NCBI GenBank assembly: GCA_900769945.1
Contig: CAAGIO010000005.1
Span: forward strand, 62,001 to 126,000
DNA: 64,000 bases
Direction: 5' to 3'
Origin: Bacteroidales bacterium
GTDB lineage: Bacteria > Bacteroidota > Bacteroidia > Bacteroidales > F082
Below, piece by piece: positions 8,961-18,940 of the stretch (positions are counted from its first letter, which is position 1; every line of letters begins with the position of its first letter). The notes beneath the pieces are model-generated. The model was not told the DNA's origin. It saw only the letters and a program-made list of their open reading frames with translations, and did no database searches. Made by a program: the position numbers and the translations under genes.

Positions 8961-10721
8961 ATGTTTAGAACTCATACATGTGGCGAGCTTCGTATGGCCA
9001 ATGTCGGTCAGGAAGTTACTCTTAGCGGTTGGGTGCAGCGCGTGCGCGACAAGGGCGCATTGCTGTGGATTGATTTGCGCGATCGTTATGGAATTACACA
9101 ACTCTTTATAGAAGAAGGAGTTACATCAGAAGAGATAGTGAACACCGCACGTTCTCTTGGTCGTGAATACGTTGTCCAAGCAAAAGGTGTGATTGTAGAG
9201 AGAGCATCGAAGAACCCCAAGAACCCCACCGGTGATATAGAGATGAGGGTGGATTATCTTAAGGTGCTCACAACATCTAAAGTGCCTCCTTTCACTATTG
9301 AGGACCAATCAGATGGTGGCGATGACGTAAGGATGAAATATCGTTATCTTGACCTTCGTCGTAACCCTATCAAAAACAATATCATCCTCCGTCATAACAT
9401 GGCGCAGGAAGTGCGTAAGTATCTGTCGGATAATGGTTTCCTTGAGATAGAGACACCATGTCTTATCAAATCGACACCGGAAGGCGCGCGCGATTTCGTG
9501 GTTCCTTCACGAATGAACCCCGGAGAGTTCTATGCTCTGCCGCAGTCACCTCAACAGTTCAAGCAGCTTCTCATGGTCTCCGGCTTCGACCGTTATTTCC
9601 AGATTGTCAGATGTTTCCGCGATGAAGACCTCCGCGCTGACCGTCAGCCTGAGTTTACACAGATAGATTGCGAGATGTCGTTCGTTGAACAAGAAGACGT
9701 TATCACAATGTTCGAGGGTCTCGCAAAACACCTGTTCAAGACTATCAAAGGGTTAGAGTTCGGTGATTTCCCGCGTATCACTTGGCATGACGCCATAAAA
9801 TATTATGGCTCCGACAAACCGGACATACGCTTTGGAATGAAGTTCGTGGAGCTTAATGATGTCGCTAAAGGTCACGGGTTCCCGGTGTTCGATGATGCCG
9901 AGCTTGTAGTGGCAATCAACGCCGAGAAATGCGCCAACTTCACCCGCAAACAACTTGATGCCCTCACTGACTTCGTGAAACGCCCTCAGGTGGGAGCTAA
10001 AGGCCTCGTCTATGTGAAATATAATGAAGATGGAACAGTGAAGTCGTCAGTGGATAAGTTCTATACCCCAGAGGTCCTTAAGACATGGCTTGAGAAATGT
10101 AACGCCGCTCCGGGTGATATGCTTCTGATACTGAGCGGAAAGGCGATGCCGACAAGAGTTCAGATGAATGCCTTACGTCTTGAGATGGGCGACCAACTCG
10201 GTCTTCGTAAACCTGACGACTACAAGCCGTTATGGGTTGTCGATTTCCCACTTCTCGAATGGGACGAGGAGACACAGCGTTATTATGCCATGCACCATCC
10301 TTTCACCGCGCCTAAGCCGGAAGACGAGTATCTGCTCGAACAGCCTGAGAGATGGGGCGATATCAGGGCTAACGCCTACGACATAGTGCTTAACGGCTCC
10401 GAGATTGGTGGAGGCTCCGTCCGTATCCATAATCGCGAGCTTCAGAAGAAGATGTTCCAGACCCTTGGCTTCACTGACGAGAAGGCTCAAGAACAGTTCG
10501 GATTCCTTATGAACGCCTTCGAGTACGGCGCACCGCCTCACGCAGGCCTCGCCTTCGGCTTCGACCGCCTTTGCGCTTTGTTCGGCGGCCAAGATAGTAT
10601 CCGCGACTTCATCGCCTTCCCGAAGAATAACCGCGGCCGTGACGTCATGGCAGAGTCCCCGTCTCCTATTTCAGACGAACAACTTGACGAACTGCAAATA
10701 AAACTTGACATTAAACAATAA
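8961..10721 (+). CDS. aspS: Aspartate--tRNA ligase
   Basis: The enzyme charges tRNA-Asp with aspartate in the cytoplasm. The 586-residue length is typical of bacterial AspRS. It has an N-terminal OB-fold anticodon-binding domain (about 1-105, [14 protein letters not shown]), a class II catalytic core with motif 2 around R217 ([18 protein letters not shown]) and motif 3 around 529-537 (GLAFGFDRL), and the bacterial GAD insertion between. Conservation is high along the whole length. Its own -7 box lies just upstream, and a hairpin follows the stop codon before the phosphofructokinase gene. Whether it is discriminating or also charges tRNA-Asn cannot be decided here. Confidence 0.97.
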   Translation: MFRTHTCGELRMANVGQEVTLSGWVQRVRDKGALLWIDLRDRYGITQLFIEEGVTSEEIVNTARSLGREYVVQAKGVIVERASKNPKNPTGDIEMRVDYLKVLTTSKVPPFTIEDQSDGGDDVRMKYRYLDLRRNPIKNNIILRHNMAQEVRKYLSDNGFLEIETPCLIKSTPEGARDFVVPSRMNPGEFYALPQSPQQFKQLLMVSGFDRYFQIVRCFRDEDLRADRQPEFTQIDCEMSFVEQEDVITMFEGLAKHLFKTIKGLEFGDFPRITWHDAIKYYGSDKPDIRFGMKFVELNDVAKGHGFPVFDDAELVVAINAEKCANFTRKQLDALTDFVKRPQVGAKGLVYVKYNEDGTVKSSVDKFYTPEVLKTWLEKCNAAPGDMLLILSGKAMPTRVQMNALRLEMGDQLGLRKPDDYKPLWVVDFPLLEWDEETQRYYAMHHPFTAPKPEDEYLLEQPERWGDIRANAYDIVLNGSEIGGGSVRIHNRELQKKMFQTLGFTDEKAQEQFGFLMNAFEYGAPPHAGLAFGFDRLCALFGGQDSIRDFIAFPKNNRGRDVMAESPSPISDEQLDELQIKLDIKQ

Positions 10722-10740
10722 GAATAACGACTGCTTTCAT

Positions 10741-10768
10741 GAAGTGTGAGGCTTATACCTCACGCTTC
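10741..10768 (+). terminator. Hairpin after aspS
   Basis: Arms 10741-10751 and 10758-10768 pair over 11 bases with one T-G wobble and a 6-base loop. The following tract (tcttactaataa) is only weakly T-rich, so it may be a weak terminator or a leader hairpin for the next gene. Confidence 0.5.
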
Positions 10769-10797
10769 TCTTACTAATAAATAAAAACAATATTAAT

Positions 10798-11892
10798 ATG
10801 AAACGAGTATTGGTGGCTACCGGCGGCGGCGACTGTCCGGGCCTTAACGCGGTGATCCGTGCTATTGTGAAGAGAGCCGAACAAGAAAAAGACTGGGAAG
10901 TGCTCGGTAGTATCCAGGCTTTCAACGGGGTGCTGTGGGAACCTTCAGAGATCGTTCGCCTTACACCAGAGGTGGTGCGTGGAATACATTTCAGAGGCGG
11001 CACTATTATTGAGACAACAAACAAGGGCGGCCCGTTCTCTTGGCCTGTAAAGAAAAATGACGGCACTTGGGAGATTGTTGACCGTTCCGATGAGATGATT
11101 CGCAAACTCGAATACATGGGCGTCGATTGCGTGATTAATATCGGCGGCGACGGCTCACAGCGCATCTCTCAGAAACTATACGAAAAAGGACTGAATATCA
11201 TAGGCGTGCCGAAGACAATAGATAACGATTTGTCAATGACCGACTGCACCTTCGGGTTCCAGACAGCAGTGGAAATCGCTACCGAGGCCGTTGACCGTCT
11301 CGTGACGACGGCAGCAAGCCATAACCGCGTCTTCGTCCTCGAAGTGATGGGCCGTGACGCAGGCTGGATAGCCCTGAACGCCGCTATAGCAGGTGGCGCG
11401 GAAGTGTGCCTGCTGCCTGAATTCCCATACGATGTGAACATAGTGAAAGAACGCCTTGAGAAACGTTTCCGTAACGACAGAGGCTTCGCCGTGGTGGTGA
11501 TAAGCGAAGGCGCGAAACCTAAAGACGGACAACAGATATTCGAGGTGAGCAAAGAGATTGGCTATGAGAACGTCAAACTTGGTGGCATAGGCTCAAAATT
11601 CGTTGAACAGATGAAAGCTATTGGCTTCCAACATGATATGCGTGTCACCACCTTGGGTCACCTGCAACGTGGTGGCATCCCTATCGCCTACGACAGAGTG
11701 CTCGCCGCTGAATTTGGCGTGAAAGCCTTCGAAATGGTTCTTAATAAAGAATATGGTAACATGGTGGCTTACCGTCACCCTAACGTCATCAGCGTCCCAA
11801 TAAAAGACGCTGTGGCTGAGATGAATTTCGTTAAACCTGACAGCGACCTCGTAAGAACAGCAAGAGGACTGAATATCTCTCTGGGCTTCTAA
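10798..11892 (+). CDS. pfkA: 6-phosphofructokinase, mixed-signature type
   Basis: The enzyme phosphorylates fructose 6-phosphate in glycolysis. The 364-residue protein opens with GGGDCPGLNA (9-18) and has GGDGS (116-120) and PKTIDND (138-144, with catalytic Asp142). At the two positions that separate donor classes, it carries glycine (Gly119, E. coli 104) as in ATP-dependent enzymes, and lysine (Lys139, E. coli 124) as in many PPi-dependent ones. This combination occurs in the group III PFKs, so the donor cannot be fixed from sequence. It is longer than E. coli PfkA (320). It follows aspS in the same direction and ends one base before the convergent rodA stop. Confidence 0.93.
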   Translation: MKRVLVATGGGDCPGLNAVIRAIVKRAEQEKDWEVLGSIQAFNGVLWEPSEIVRLTPEVVRGIHFRGGTIIETTNKGGPFSWPVKKNDGTWEIVDRSDEMIRKLEYMGVDCVINIGGDGSQRISQKLYEKGLNIIGVPKTIDNDLSMTDCTFGFQTAVEIATEAVDRLVTTAASHNRVFVLEVMGRDAGWIALNAAIAGGAEVCLLPEFPYDVNIVKERLEKRFRNDRGFAVVVISEGAKPKDGQQIFEVSKEIGYENVKLGGIGSKFVEQMKAIGFQHDMRVTTLGHLQRGGIPIAYDRVLAAEFGVKAFEMVLNKEYGNMVAYRHPNVISVPIKDAVAEMNFVKPDSDLVRTARGLNISLGF

Positions 11893-11893
11893 C

Positions 11894-13150
11894 CTATAAG
11901 ATGTTCATCCTGTTGGCATCTTGCTTCAGAAATACAAATATCATTGTCGAAAAAATCAGGAGGCTCGTTCCCCCATAACTTAGGAATGGCAACGGAATAC
12001 CTATCACAGGTACTAATCTGATTGTCATTCCTATGTTTATTGTGAAATGGAAAAAGATAATGCACGCTATACAATATCCATATATCCTGCTGAAAGTAGA
12101 ACGCTGTCGCTCAGCAAGATAAATTATCCTGAGCATCAATGCGACATACAATGACACCAAGATGAAGCATCCTACAAACCCTCCTTCCTCTCCTATGGTG
12201 CAGAAGATAAAGTCGGTGTGCTGTTCCGGCACGAAGTTGTATTTCGTCATTGTCCCGTTGAGGTATCCTTTCCCTTTGAACCCTCCCGAACCTATAGCTA
12301 TCATCGATTGATGCAGGTTGTATCCGGCACCGCTTACATCGTCAACCTTGTTCAAAATAATGTTTATCCTGTCCCGCTGATGCGACTTTAACACATTGTA
12401 AAACACATAATTGACAGAGAAAACAAATATTATCGCAGCACAAAGCGTTGTCGTTAACACTATAATATTGCGCCTCGATTTATCAATATTAAATAGGAGG
12501 ATAGCGTATAATACCGTTGCGCCAATAATAACGTACCATTTCCCAACACAAAGGGTAAGGATGAATAATGCTATAGCTACAAAGCCTATTATCAGCAGTT
12601 TACCACCAATCCCTTCTCTATATAACACAAGGAAAAAGACAAGGAACACAAGTGCAGAACCTGCGTCACGTTGCGCAACGATTAACATCATCGGGACCAT
12701 TATTATTATGTATGCTGTTATTTGTGTGCGCGTCTTTGTGATGTCAGTGTCGATCTTCCCAAGATAATGCGCGAGCGCCAATGCTGTCCCGAACTTAGCA
12801 AACTCTGATGGCTGGAAGGAAAACGGACCTATCGAGATCCATGATGTCGCTCCTGAGACCTTGGTGCCTATCACCAGAACGAGTATCAGCAATAATAATG
12901 AGATCCCATATATAATATAAGCGAATGTGTTGAAGAACTTCGCATCAATAAGAAGGATGATGAAGCCTACCAATAAGGTGATGCAGATGAATAGTAACTG
13001 TTTACCATAGTTTTGAGAAATGTCGTATATGTGAGGGTGCGCATCATTATATGCGGCGGCATAGATGCTTAATAGCCCGATTATCACTAATGCCAAGTAA
13101 ATGACAAATAGAAGAATGTCTATCTTCCCAATAATATTTTTATTTCTCAT
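11894..13150 (-). CDS. rodA: Rod-shape determining glycosyltransferase RodA
   Basis: RodA is a SEDS-family peptidoglycan glycosyltransferase that polymerises lipid II during cell elongation together with PBP2. The 418-residue protein is hydrophobic throughout with about ten membrane segments. It carries SEDS features such as GPFSFQPSEFAKFG and, near the C-terminus, GIPLPFLSYGGTSLL. The gene overlaps the 3' end of mrdA by 11 bases and is almost certainly co-transcribed with it, the classic PBP2-RodA pairing. FtsW is the alternative SEDS member, but the mrdA pairing favours RodA. The mreBCD genes that often accompany these are not upstream here. Confidence 0.95.
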   Translation of the reverse strand: MRNKNIIGKIDILLFVIYLALVIIGLLSIYAAAYNDAHPHIYDISQNYGKQLLFICITLLVGFIILLIDAKFFNTFAYIIYGISLLLLILVLVIGTKVSGATSWISIGPFSFQPSEFAKFGTALALAHYLGKIDTDITKTRTQITAYIIIMVPMMLIVAQRDAGSALVFLVFFLVLYREGIGGKLLIIGFVAIALFILTLCVGKWYVIIGATVLYAILLFNIDKSRRNIIVLTTTLCAAIIFVFSVNYVFYNVLKSHQRDRINIILNKVDDVSGAGYNLHQSMIAIGSGGFKGKGYLNGTMTKYNFVPEQHTDFIFCTIGEEGGFVGCFILVSLYVALMLRIIYLAERQRSTFSRIYGYCIACIIFFHFTINIGMTIRLVPVIGIPLPFLSYGGTSLLIFSTMIFVFLKQDANRMNIL

Positions 13151-14978
13151 CTTCAGTAGTCAATGTTAAAACTTTTTTCTCTAATGATTCCCTTTTTACA
13201 TTCCTGTTGATATATTTTTCTATCATGAGTGTGGCGATAGGGGCCGCCCAGACGGAGCCGAAGCCAGCGTTTTCCACAATGACGGCGATGGCAATCTTAG
13301 GGTTCTCGATGGGTGCGAACCCCATGAAGATGGAGTGGTCTAAGCCATGAGGGTTCTCTGCCGTGCCTGTCTTCCCGGCAACGGGGATGCTGTCGATACG
13401 CGACCATCTTGCAGTGCCGTGGTCGCTCTCAAAAACACTGCGCATTCCGTCCTTGACACTTCTGAAATGCCTCTTGTCGATGTTGATGACGTGCCTGCGT
13501 AGTAAACTGCTGTCGATGGACTGTGTCATCATTGTTCCGCCTTCGTAGTAAGCCTTAATGTAATGAGGCTCATAATAATAGCCCTCGTTTCCTATTGCAG
13601 CGGAAAGGTTCGCAAGTTGCAGCGGTGTCACCAATATCTCTCCCTGTCCGATGCTGAGCGAGCGTATCGTAAGAGCGTTCCATCTGCCGTTGTATATATT
13701 GTCATAATATTTGCCGTTTGGAATGTTCCCGGCAACAACCGATGTGATGTCGCTCTTGAACGACCTTCCAAGACCGAAGCTTGTGGTAAGGTCGTACCAA
13801 TATTGGTAGGCGGTCTTCTCATCGCTGAAAGTGGGGGAGTTTATCATGTCGCGGAACGCCTGCCAGAAGTATGGGTTGCAGGAGTTCTCAATGGCGTCGT
13901 TAAGCCTTACCGGCGACTGGTGGCTGTGGGTGCATTTTATTGGCGCACTGTTTTTCCCGTCACAAGGGAATGCGGTCGTCGGAGTAATTGCTCCGCATTG
14001 AAGCGCAATAAGCCCGTTGACAAGCTTAAATGTGGAACCGGGAGGGTAGGTGCCACTTGTTGCTCTGTTGATCAATGGTTTAAGAGGATTGTTCAGTAAC
14101 TCTGAATATTTCTGGTTGCGTTGGCGGCCAACAAGGTCGTTGGGGTCGAATGTGGGACTGCTTACCATCGCGAGAATCTGCCCCGTCGATGGCTCTATAG
14201 CAACAATAGAGCCGGTCTTACCTCTCATAAGGTATTCCCCGTATGCCTGTAACTCGTAGTCTAATCCGAGAACAATGTCCTTCCCAGCAACCGGAAGAGT
14301 ATCCAACATACCGTTCATGAAGCTCTCCTTCTCCCTGTTATGCACGTCAACAACCATGATTTTCAAACCTTTATCACCCCTTAGCTCCTTCTCGTAATAA
14401 CTCTCAATGCCTGATTTCCCTATATAATCCCCAAGTTTATAATACTTGTCGCTGCTGAGGTCCTGCTTCGAGACCTCCCCTATGTTTCCTAAAACGTGAG
14501 CAGCGATAGGATTTGGGTAATGACGTACTGAGCGAGTCTGAAAATAAAAGCCGGGATAATGATACAGCATTTCCGAAATACGCCCGTATTCGTCTTTCGA
14601 GATTTGAGAAAGAAATACTGATGGCTTGATGCTTGAGTGCCTCTTGGCCTTATTAATATTGCTGTTGTATGTGCTGTTGTCGATACCTAATAGTTTGCAG
14701 AAACTTGCGGTATCAATGTCCTTTGCCTGCCGCGGAATGACCATCAGGTCGTATATTGCGTCGTTATATACAAGCAAATTGCCGTTCCTGTCGTAAATCT
14801 TGCCCCTTGACGGGTACTGGGTTATGTATCTGAGAGTGTTGTTGTCCGACGATTGCTTGTATGAGTCGTCTATTACTTGTATGTAAAACAACTTGATAAG
14901 AATGATGATGGCAGCTAATATTATTGCCGAACCAATGACATATTTCCGTTGGGAATGATTTATCTTATTCTTAATCAT
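13140..14978 (-). CDS. mrdA: Penicillin-binding protein 2
   Basis: PBP2 is the class B transpeptidase that cross-links peptidoglycan during elongation, working with RodA. The 612-residue protein has one N-terminal membrane anchor (about 14-35), a PBP dimerisation domain (YPSRGKIYDRNG at 55-66), and a C-terminal transpeptidase domain. The three active-site motifs are visible: STFK with catalytic Ser315, SCN at 366-368 and KTG at 536-538. A TAATTTTG -7 box lies ~38 bases upstream of the ATG, in the region shared with the divergent gldH-like gene. The next gene is rodA, overlapping by 11 bases. Confidence 0.96.
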   Translation of the reverse strand: MIKNKINHSQRKYVIGSAIILAAIIILIKLFYIQVIDDSYKQSSDNNTLRYITQYPSRGKIYDRNGNLLVYNDAIYDLMVIPRQAKDIDTASFCKLLGIDNSTYNSNINKAKRHSSIKPSVFLSQISKDEYGRISEMLYHYPGFYFQTRSVRHYPNPIAAHVLGNIGEVSKQDLSSDKYYKLGDYIGKSGIESYYEKELRGDKGLKIMVVDVHNREKESFMNGMLDTLPVAGKDIVLGLDYELQAYGEYLMRGKTGSIVAIEPSTGQILAMVSSPTFDPNDLVGRQRNQKYSELLNNPLKPLINRATSGTYPPGSTFKLVNGLIALQCGAITPTTAFPCDGKNSAPIKCTHSHQSPVRLNDAIENSCNPYFWQAFRDMINSPTFSDEKTAYQYWYDLTTSFGLGRSFKSDITSVVAGNIPNGKYYDNIYNGRWNALTIRSLSIGQGEILVTPLQLANLSAAIGNEGYYYEPHYIKAYYEGGTMMTQSIDSSLLRRHVINIDKRHFRSVKDGMRSVFESDHGTARWSRIDSIPVAGKTGTAENPHGLDHSIFMGFAPIENPKIAIAVIVENAGFGSVWAAPIATLMIEKYINRNVKRESLEKKVLTLTTEDEK

Positions 14979-15015
14979 ATTGTTAGATGATGGCTTTATT
15001 CTTAATTTCTATCTA

Positions 15016-15023
15016 CAAAATTA
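15016..15023 (-). promoter_or_regulatory. Putative -7 box of mrdA-rodA
   Basis: TAATTTTG on the minus strand, 37 bases upstream of the mrdA start, matches TAnnTTTG. It lies back to back with the promoter of the divergent gldH-like gene. Confidence 0.5.
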
Positions 15024-15058
15024 ATAAAAAAGTAATGATATTTTAATGAAAAAAGATG

Positions 15059-15066
15059 TATATTTG
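15059..15066 (+). promoter_or_regulatory. Putative -7 box of the gldH-wza-wzc operon
   Basis: TATATTTG matches the consensus exactly and ends 21 bases before the ATG at 15088. Confidence 0.6.
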
Positions 15067-15087
15067 CAAACTGAGAATTTTTAAAAG

Positions 15088-15609
15088 ATGATATATAGTA
15101 GCGGTAAAATATACAAGTGGATATTAGGGGCATTATCTGTCTTCTCAATGATGATATTTGTCTCTTGCTCTGAGAAACAAGACGATATAATTATGTCGAG
15201 GCAGTTTGAAAATGAGCAGTGGAACAGGTTCGATTATCTTGAGTCAGACTATAATGTCGTAAAGGCCCCGATGGAAGGCGATGTCGTAATGGAGGTCGTG
15301 CTGTCGGAAGTGTATCCTAATATTTATCCTTACCATGATAATCATGGGGTTTTCTCTATTAATATGACGGTAAGCACTCCTGATGGCGGACGCCGCTCAA
15401 GGGACTATAATTTTAATGTTAAAGATAAGGATGGCAATTGGAGGTCGGAGAAGAAAGACGGATACTATCGTTTTGAGCTGCCTCTAAATAATGAGATGAG
15501 CTTCAATGAGATAGGCGATTATCATTTTGTAATTGAAAATAAATATCCTAAAGATCCGTTGTACGGAGTCAAAAGTGTTGAGATAAAATGTACGCAAATT
15601 AAGTATTAA
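15088..15609 (+). CDS. GldH-like lipoprotein
   Basis: The product (173 residues) has a lipoprotein signal peptide with lipobox FVSC (Cys27). The mature part resembles GldH, a lipoprotein required for gliding in Flavobacterium and widespread in non-gliding Bacteroidota. The shared features are an early WNRFDYLESDY segment, YPNIYPYHDNHGVFS, a PDG turn, then KDKDGNWRSE and a closing beta segment ending near LYGVKSVEIK. The role of GldH in non-gliders is not established. It is the first gene of a rightward operon, followed 11 bases later by wza. Assignment is moderate because GldH sequences diverge widely. Confidence 0.65.
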   Translation: MIYSSGKIYKWILGALSVFSMMIFVSCSEKQDDIIMSRQFENEQWNRFDYLESDYNVVKAPMEGDVVMEVVLSEVYPNIYPYHDNHGVFSINMTVSTPDGGRRSRDYNFNVKDKDGNWRSEKKDGYYRFELPLNNEMSFNEIGDYHFVIENKYPKDPLYGVKSVEIKCTQIKY

Positions 15610-15620
15610 AATTGTTAGAT

Positions 15621-16439
15621 ATGAAAAAGTTTTTTTCTGAAGGTTTGTTTTTTGTTGTAGTGGGGGCACTCCTGTTTATGTCTTCATGTGTCTCACAAAA
15701 AAAAGTACTCTTGCTCCAGAAAGAGCAGATGCTTGACAGTATTAGTTCGGTTGAATACGTTAATAAGCGCGTGTTCGACTATAAGGTTCAACCCGGTGAT
15801 AACCTGTATATCAGAGTGTCGAGCATGGATAAGACTTTCTCCGAGTTTTTCAACAGTACTGGAACTAATAACTCATCCTTGTCTAGTTCTGGAGGTAACT
15901 CTACGGGTAATGCTTCGATTTACTTGAACGGTTATACCGTGAGCGATGCCGGAACAATCGACTTCCCTTATGCGGGTGTTGTCTATGTTAAGGACTTGAC
16001 AATAGAGGAGATACAGAAGAAGATACAAGATGTTATAGGCGAATATCAGAAAGAAACGATTGTATATGTAAAACTTGGCGTTTTTAACCTTACAATCTTA
16101 GGCGAGGTGGCAAGGCCCGGACAATATCAGGTGTATCAGTCGGATATTAATATTCTTCAAGCTATGGCTTTGGCCGGGAACCCTACTGATTATGCCAACA
16201 AACGTGACGTGAAGATAGTGCATCAGACAACAGAAGGCTCCCAAATAGTAAGAGTTAACATTAATGATGCCGATATTCTTTCTAATCCTGATTATTATCT
16301 TAAACCCAATGACATCATCTATGTGGAACCGCTTGGTATTAAGAGATATGGATTCACAAGTGTCCCTTATTCAACGATTTTTTCTGCGGCTTCTATGCTA
16401 ATTACTTGTTTAACTTTTTTCATGATGTATCTTAAATAG
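15621..16439 (+). CDS. Polysaccharide export outer-membrane lipoprotein (Wza-like)
   Basis: This protein forms the outer-membrane exit for capsule or exopolysaccharide. I choose the ATG at 15621 over an upstream TTG because it gives a standard lipoprotein signal peptide with lipobox SSC (Cys23). The 272 residues include the Poly_export domain (VFDYKVQPGDNLYIRV, about 52-67) and an SLBB domain (LTILGEVARPGQYQVY). A hydrophobic C-terminal helix (FSAASMLITCLTFFMMYLK) would be the outer-membrane alpha-helix of Wza-type channels. The gene is followed 8 bases later by the tyrosine autokinase wzc, its usual partner. Confidence 0.9.
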   Translation: MKKFFSEGLFFVVVGALLFMSSCVSQKKVLLLQKEQMLDSISSVEYVNKRVFDYKVQPGDNLYIRVSSMDKTFSEFFNSTGTNNSSLSSSGGNSTGNASIYLNGYTVSDAGTIDFPYAGVVYVKDLTIEEIQKKIQDVIGEYQKETIVYVKLGVFNLTILGEVARPGQYQVYQSDINILQAMALAGNPTDYANKRDVKIVHQTTEGSQIVRVNINDADILSNPDYYLKPNDIIYVEPLGIKRYGFTSVPYSTIFSAASMLITCLTFFMMYLK

Positions 16440-16447
16440 TTTTTATT

Positions 16448-18940
16448 ATGAATAACAACGAAATGTCTAATATACAAAGCCAACTTGAACAAGAAGATAG
16501 TGTTGATATTAAAAGTTGGATTGTTAAGTTCCTAAGTTACTGGTATCTCTTCTTGATTTTCGGCTTCCTTGCCGTCGTGGGCGGATATTTATTTAATAGG
16601 TATGCCGATAGGGTTTATCAGGTTTCTTCAACCATCTATATCAAAGAACAAAAGATGGGAATGGATGCTGCAGCAATGATGACCGGTATGAACTTTAGAA
16701 ATAGAGGGAATGTTGATAATGAGATAGATGTGCTGCGTTCGAGGATGCTTGCAGAAAAGACCCTTAAGAAACTTGACTTCGATGTCTCTTATTTTGCAAA
16801 AGGTAGAATAGCTACTGTTGAGCAATATGGCGATAACCCTTTTACCGTTGAAATAGACTACTCCGAACCTCAAATGGTGGGAGTGGTATATAACGTTACC
16901 CTATTAGATGACGGTCGCTTCAAACTTTCAGCCGAGAGCAAAGAGGCTGCAATATATGATTTCGCTAATGATATGTTTGTCGGGAGAAAAGAAAATATCG
17001 ATATTTCCGGCGTTTATAGCTTCGGTGATACTATCAGAAATGGTAATAATGTCTTCCGAATCATTCTTAACAAACATTATAACTATGACAGGGATAGTAA
17101 GACGAAACTTATGTTCCGCTTGAACGACCTTAACTCTCAAATTAGAATGATGAGTAATATGAGTGTCGCAACAACAAGCAAGGAGTCAACTATTCTTTTG
17201 GTTACGCTCAAAGGCTCAAACCCAAGGAAGATAACCACTTATCTTAATCAATTATGCTCGGAGTTTGTGTCGCGTGACCTTGAATCAAAGAACAGGGTTT
17301 CCGAAAACACTATAATGTTTATTGATAATGAACTCGTTGGTATCCAAGAGAATCTTAATAAAGCTGAGGTTGATCTCCAGAACTTCCAACAAGGAAACGA
17401 CTTCATGAACCTGAGTACTCAAGCAGAAGACCTTTTCAATTATCTGAAAGAACAGGAGAGAAGACGTGCTGAACTGGAACTCAACCTTAAATATTATAAT
17501 GACCTTAAAGAATATGTTACTGAAAACCTTAATGAACCTGACAAACTGATTGCTCCAAGTGCTATGGGTATCCAAGAACCTCTGCTTAATAGCCTCGTAA
17601 GCAAACTGGTGGAACTGTCGAGTAAAAAGTCAATTCAGCTCATCACATCAACTGAAAAGAACCCTATTGTCGTGACAATAGACCAGCAGATTTCTCAAAC
17701 GAAGCAGACTTTGTTGGAGAATATCAATAATATGATAAATAATACAAAACTGACGTTAAAGGAGATTGATGGAAACATTAGTAATCTTGATGTTCAAGTG
17801 AAAAGCCTTCCTGAAACTCAACGCCAGCTTATCGGTTATGAGAGAAAATTCGCCTATAGCGAGAATCTTTATAACTTCTTGATGGAGAGACGTTCTGAAG
17901 CACAGATTCTTAAAGCAACTAATACTCCTGATAACGAAGTGATTGACGTTGCATCTCTTTCTCTTGCAAAAATGGTCTCTCCTGTGGTGATGAAGAATTA
18001 CTTGTTTGCCATTATATTGGGCTTACTAATTCCTGTTGCATACATTATGCTGAAGGAGTTCTTTAATACTAAGGTCCTTGAAAGAAAAGATATTGAGAAA
18101 GTCACGAAATTCCCAATTATTGGACAGATTCCTCTGGTATCAACTGATCATCCTGATTCAAAGACTTTGGTTATTGAATCGCCTAAATCCCCTGCCGCAG
18201 AGGCTTTCCGCTCAATAAGAACGAATATCGACTATATTGTTCAAGGAAAGGAAAAGAGTACAGTGATGGTTACTGGTGATATTGCTTCTGTAGGTAAGAC
18301 TTATATCTCAATCAACCTTGCTTCTATATATGCTTTGTATGGAAAGAAAACCGTTCTCGTGGGTTTTGACCTTCGCAAACCTCGTCTCTATCAGGAGTTT
18401 GGACTTTCTAATAAGGTCGGTGTTTCTTCTTATCTTGCTAATAAAGCCTCTCTTACTGATATTGTTCAATCATCGGGCAAATTACCTTCTCTCGATGTGA
18501 TATGCGCCGGCCCTGTTCCACCAAACCCAGCCGAGTTGATCGCATCTAAACGTTGTGCCGAACTTTTCGCCGAACTTAAAGAAAAATATGACTATATCAT
18601 CATCGATACTCCACCATTAGCCCTCGTTACCGACTCGTTATTGCTGGTGAAATATTGTGATGCTACCACTTATGTCGTTCGCCAAGGCGTTACAAATAAG
18701 AAAGTGTTTGGCTACTGTATTAAGGATCTCGAAGAACGCGGCATAAAAGCAAATATCATCATTAACGGTATTAAATATTCCGGAACTTATGGTTATCGCT
18801 ATAGCTACGGTTACGGCTATGGTTACGGCTATGGTTACGGCTATGGCTATGGTAATTCTTATGGCTATTATGGAAGCGATGAGAAACAAAAAGATGATGA
18901 TGGCCTTTTAGCTCGTCTCCTTAGAAAACGCAGACAATAA
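16448..18940 (+). CDS. Polysaccharide co-polymerase with tyrosine autokinase domain (Wzc-like)
   Basis: The protein (830 residues) controls polymerisation and export of capsule or exopolysaccharide at the inner membrane. It has a Wzz domain between two membrane helices (near 31-50 and 518-537), a coiled-coil region (about 285-490) and a cytoplasmic BY-kinase domain. The kinase has a P-loop ending VGKT (615-618), an A' motif VGFDLRKP and Walker B YDYIIIDTPP. The C-terminal tail from 779 has 14 tyrosines in alternating GY units, the expected autophosphorylation cluster. The tail is encoded by a perfect 12-bp DNA repeat. It sits between wza and an UpxY-type gene that starts at the next base. Confidence 0.93.
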   Translation: MNNNEMSNIQSQLEQEDSVDIKSWIVKFLSYWYLFLIFGFLAVVGGYLFNRYADRVYQVSSTIYIKEQKMGMDAAAMMTGMNFRNRGNVDNEIDVLRSRMLAEKTLKKLDFDVSYFAKGRIATVEQYGDNPFTVEIDYSEPQMVGVVYNVTLLDDGRFKLSAESKEAAIYDFANDMFVGRKENIDISGVYSFGDTIRNGNNVFRIILNKHYNYDRDSKTKLMFRLNDLNSQIRMMSNMSVATTSKESTILLVTLKGSNPRKITTYLNQLCSEFVSRDLESKNRVSENTIMFIDNELVGIQENLNKAEVDLQNFQQGNDFMNLSTQAEDLFNYLKEQERRRAELELNLKYYNDLKEYVTENLNEPDKLIAPSAMGIQEPLLNSLVSKLVELSSKKSIQLITSTEKNPIVVTIDQQISQTKQTLLENINNMINNTKLTLKEIDGNISNLDVQVKSLPETQRQLIGYERKFAYSENLYNFLMERRSEAQILKATNTPDNEVIDVASLSLAKMVSPVVMKNYLFAIILGLLIPVAYIMLKEFFNTKVLERKDIEKVTKFPIIGQIPLVSTDHPDSKTLVIESPKSPAAEAFRSIRTNIDYIVQGKEKSTVMVTGDIASVGKTYISINLASIYALYGKKTVLVGFDLRKPRLYQEFGLSNKVGVSSYLANKASLTDIVQSSGKLPSLDVICAGPVPPNPAELIASKRCAELFAELKEKYDYIIIDTPPLALVTDSLLLVKYCDATTYVVRQGVTNKKVFGYCIKDLEERGIKANIIINGIKYSGTYGYRYSYGYGYGYGYGYGYGYGNSYGYYGSDEKQKDDDGLLARLLRKRRQ
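18809..18850 (+). repeat. 12-bp tandem repeat encoding the Gly-Tyr tail of Wzc
   Basis: Three perfect copies of GGTTACGGCTAT run from 18809 to 18844, followed by a half copy GGCTAT to 18850. Each copy encodes Gly-Tyr-Gly-Tyr, so gain or loss of a unit keeps frame and changes the number of tail tyrosines. Confidence 0.9.
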
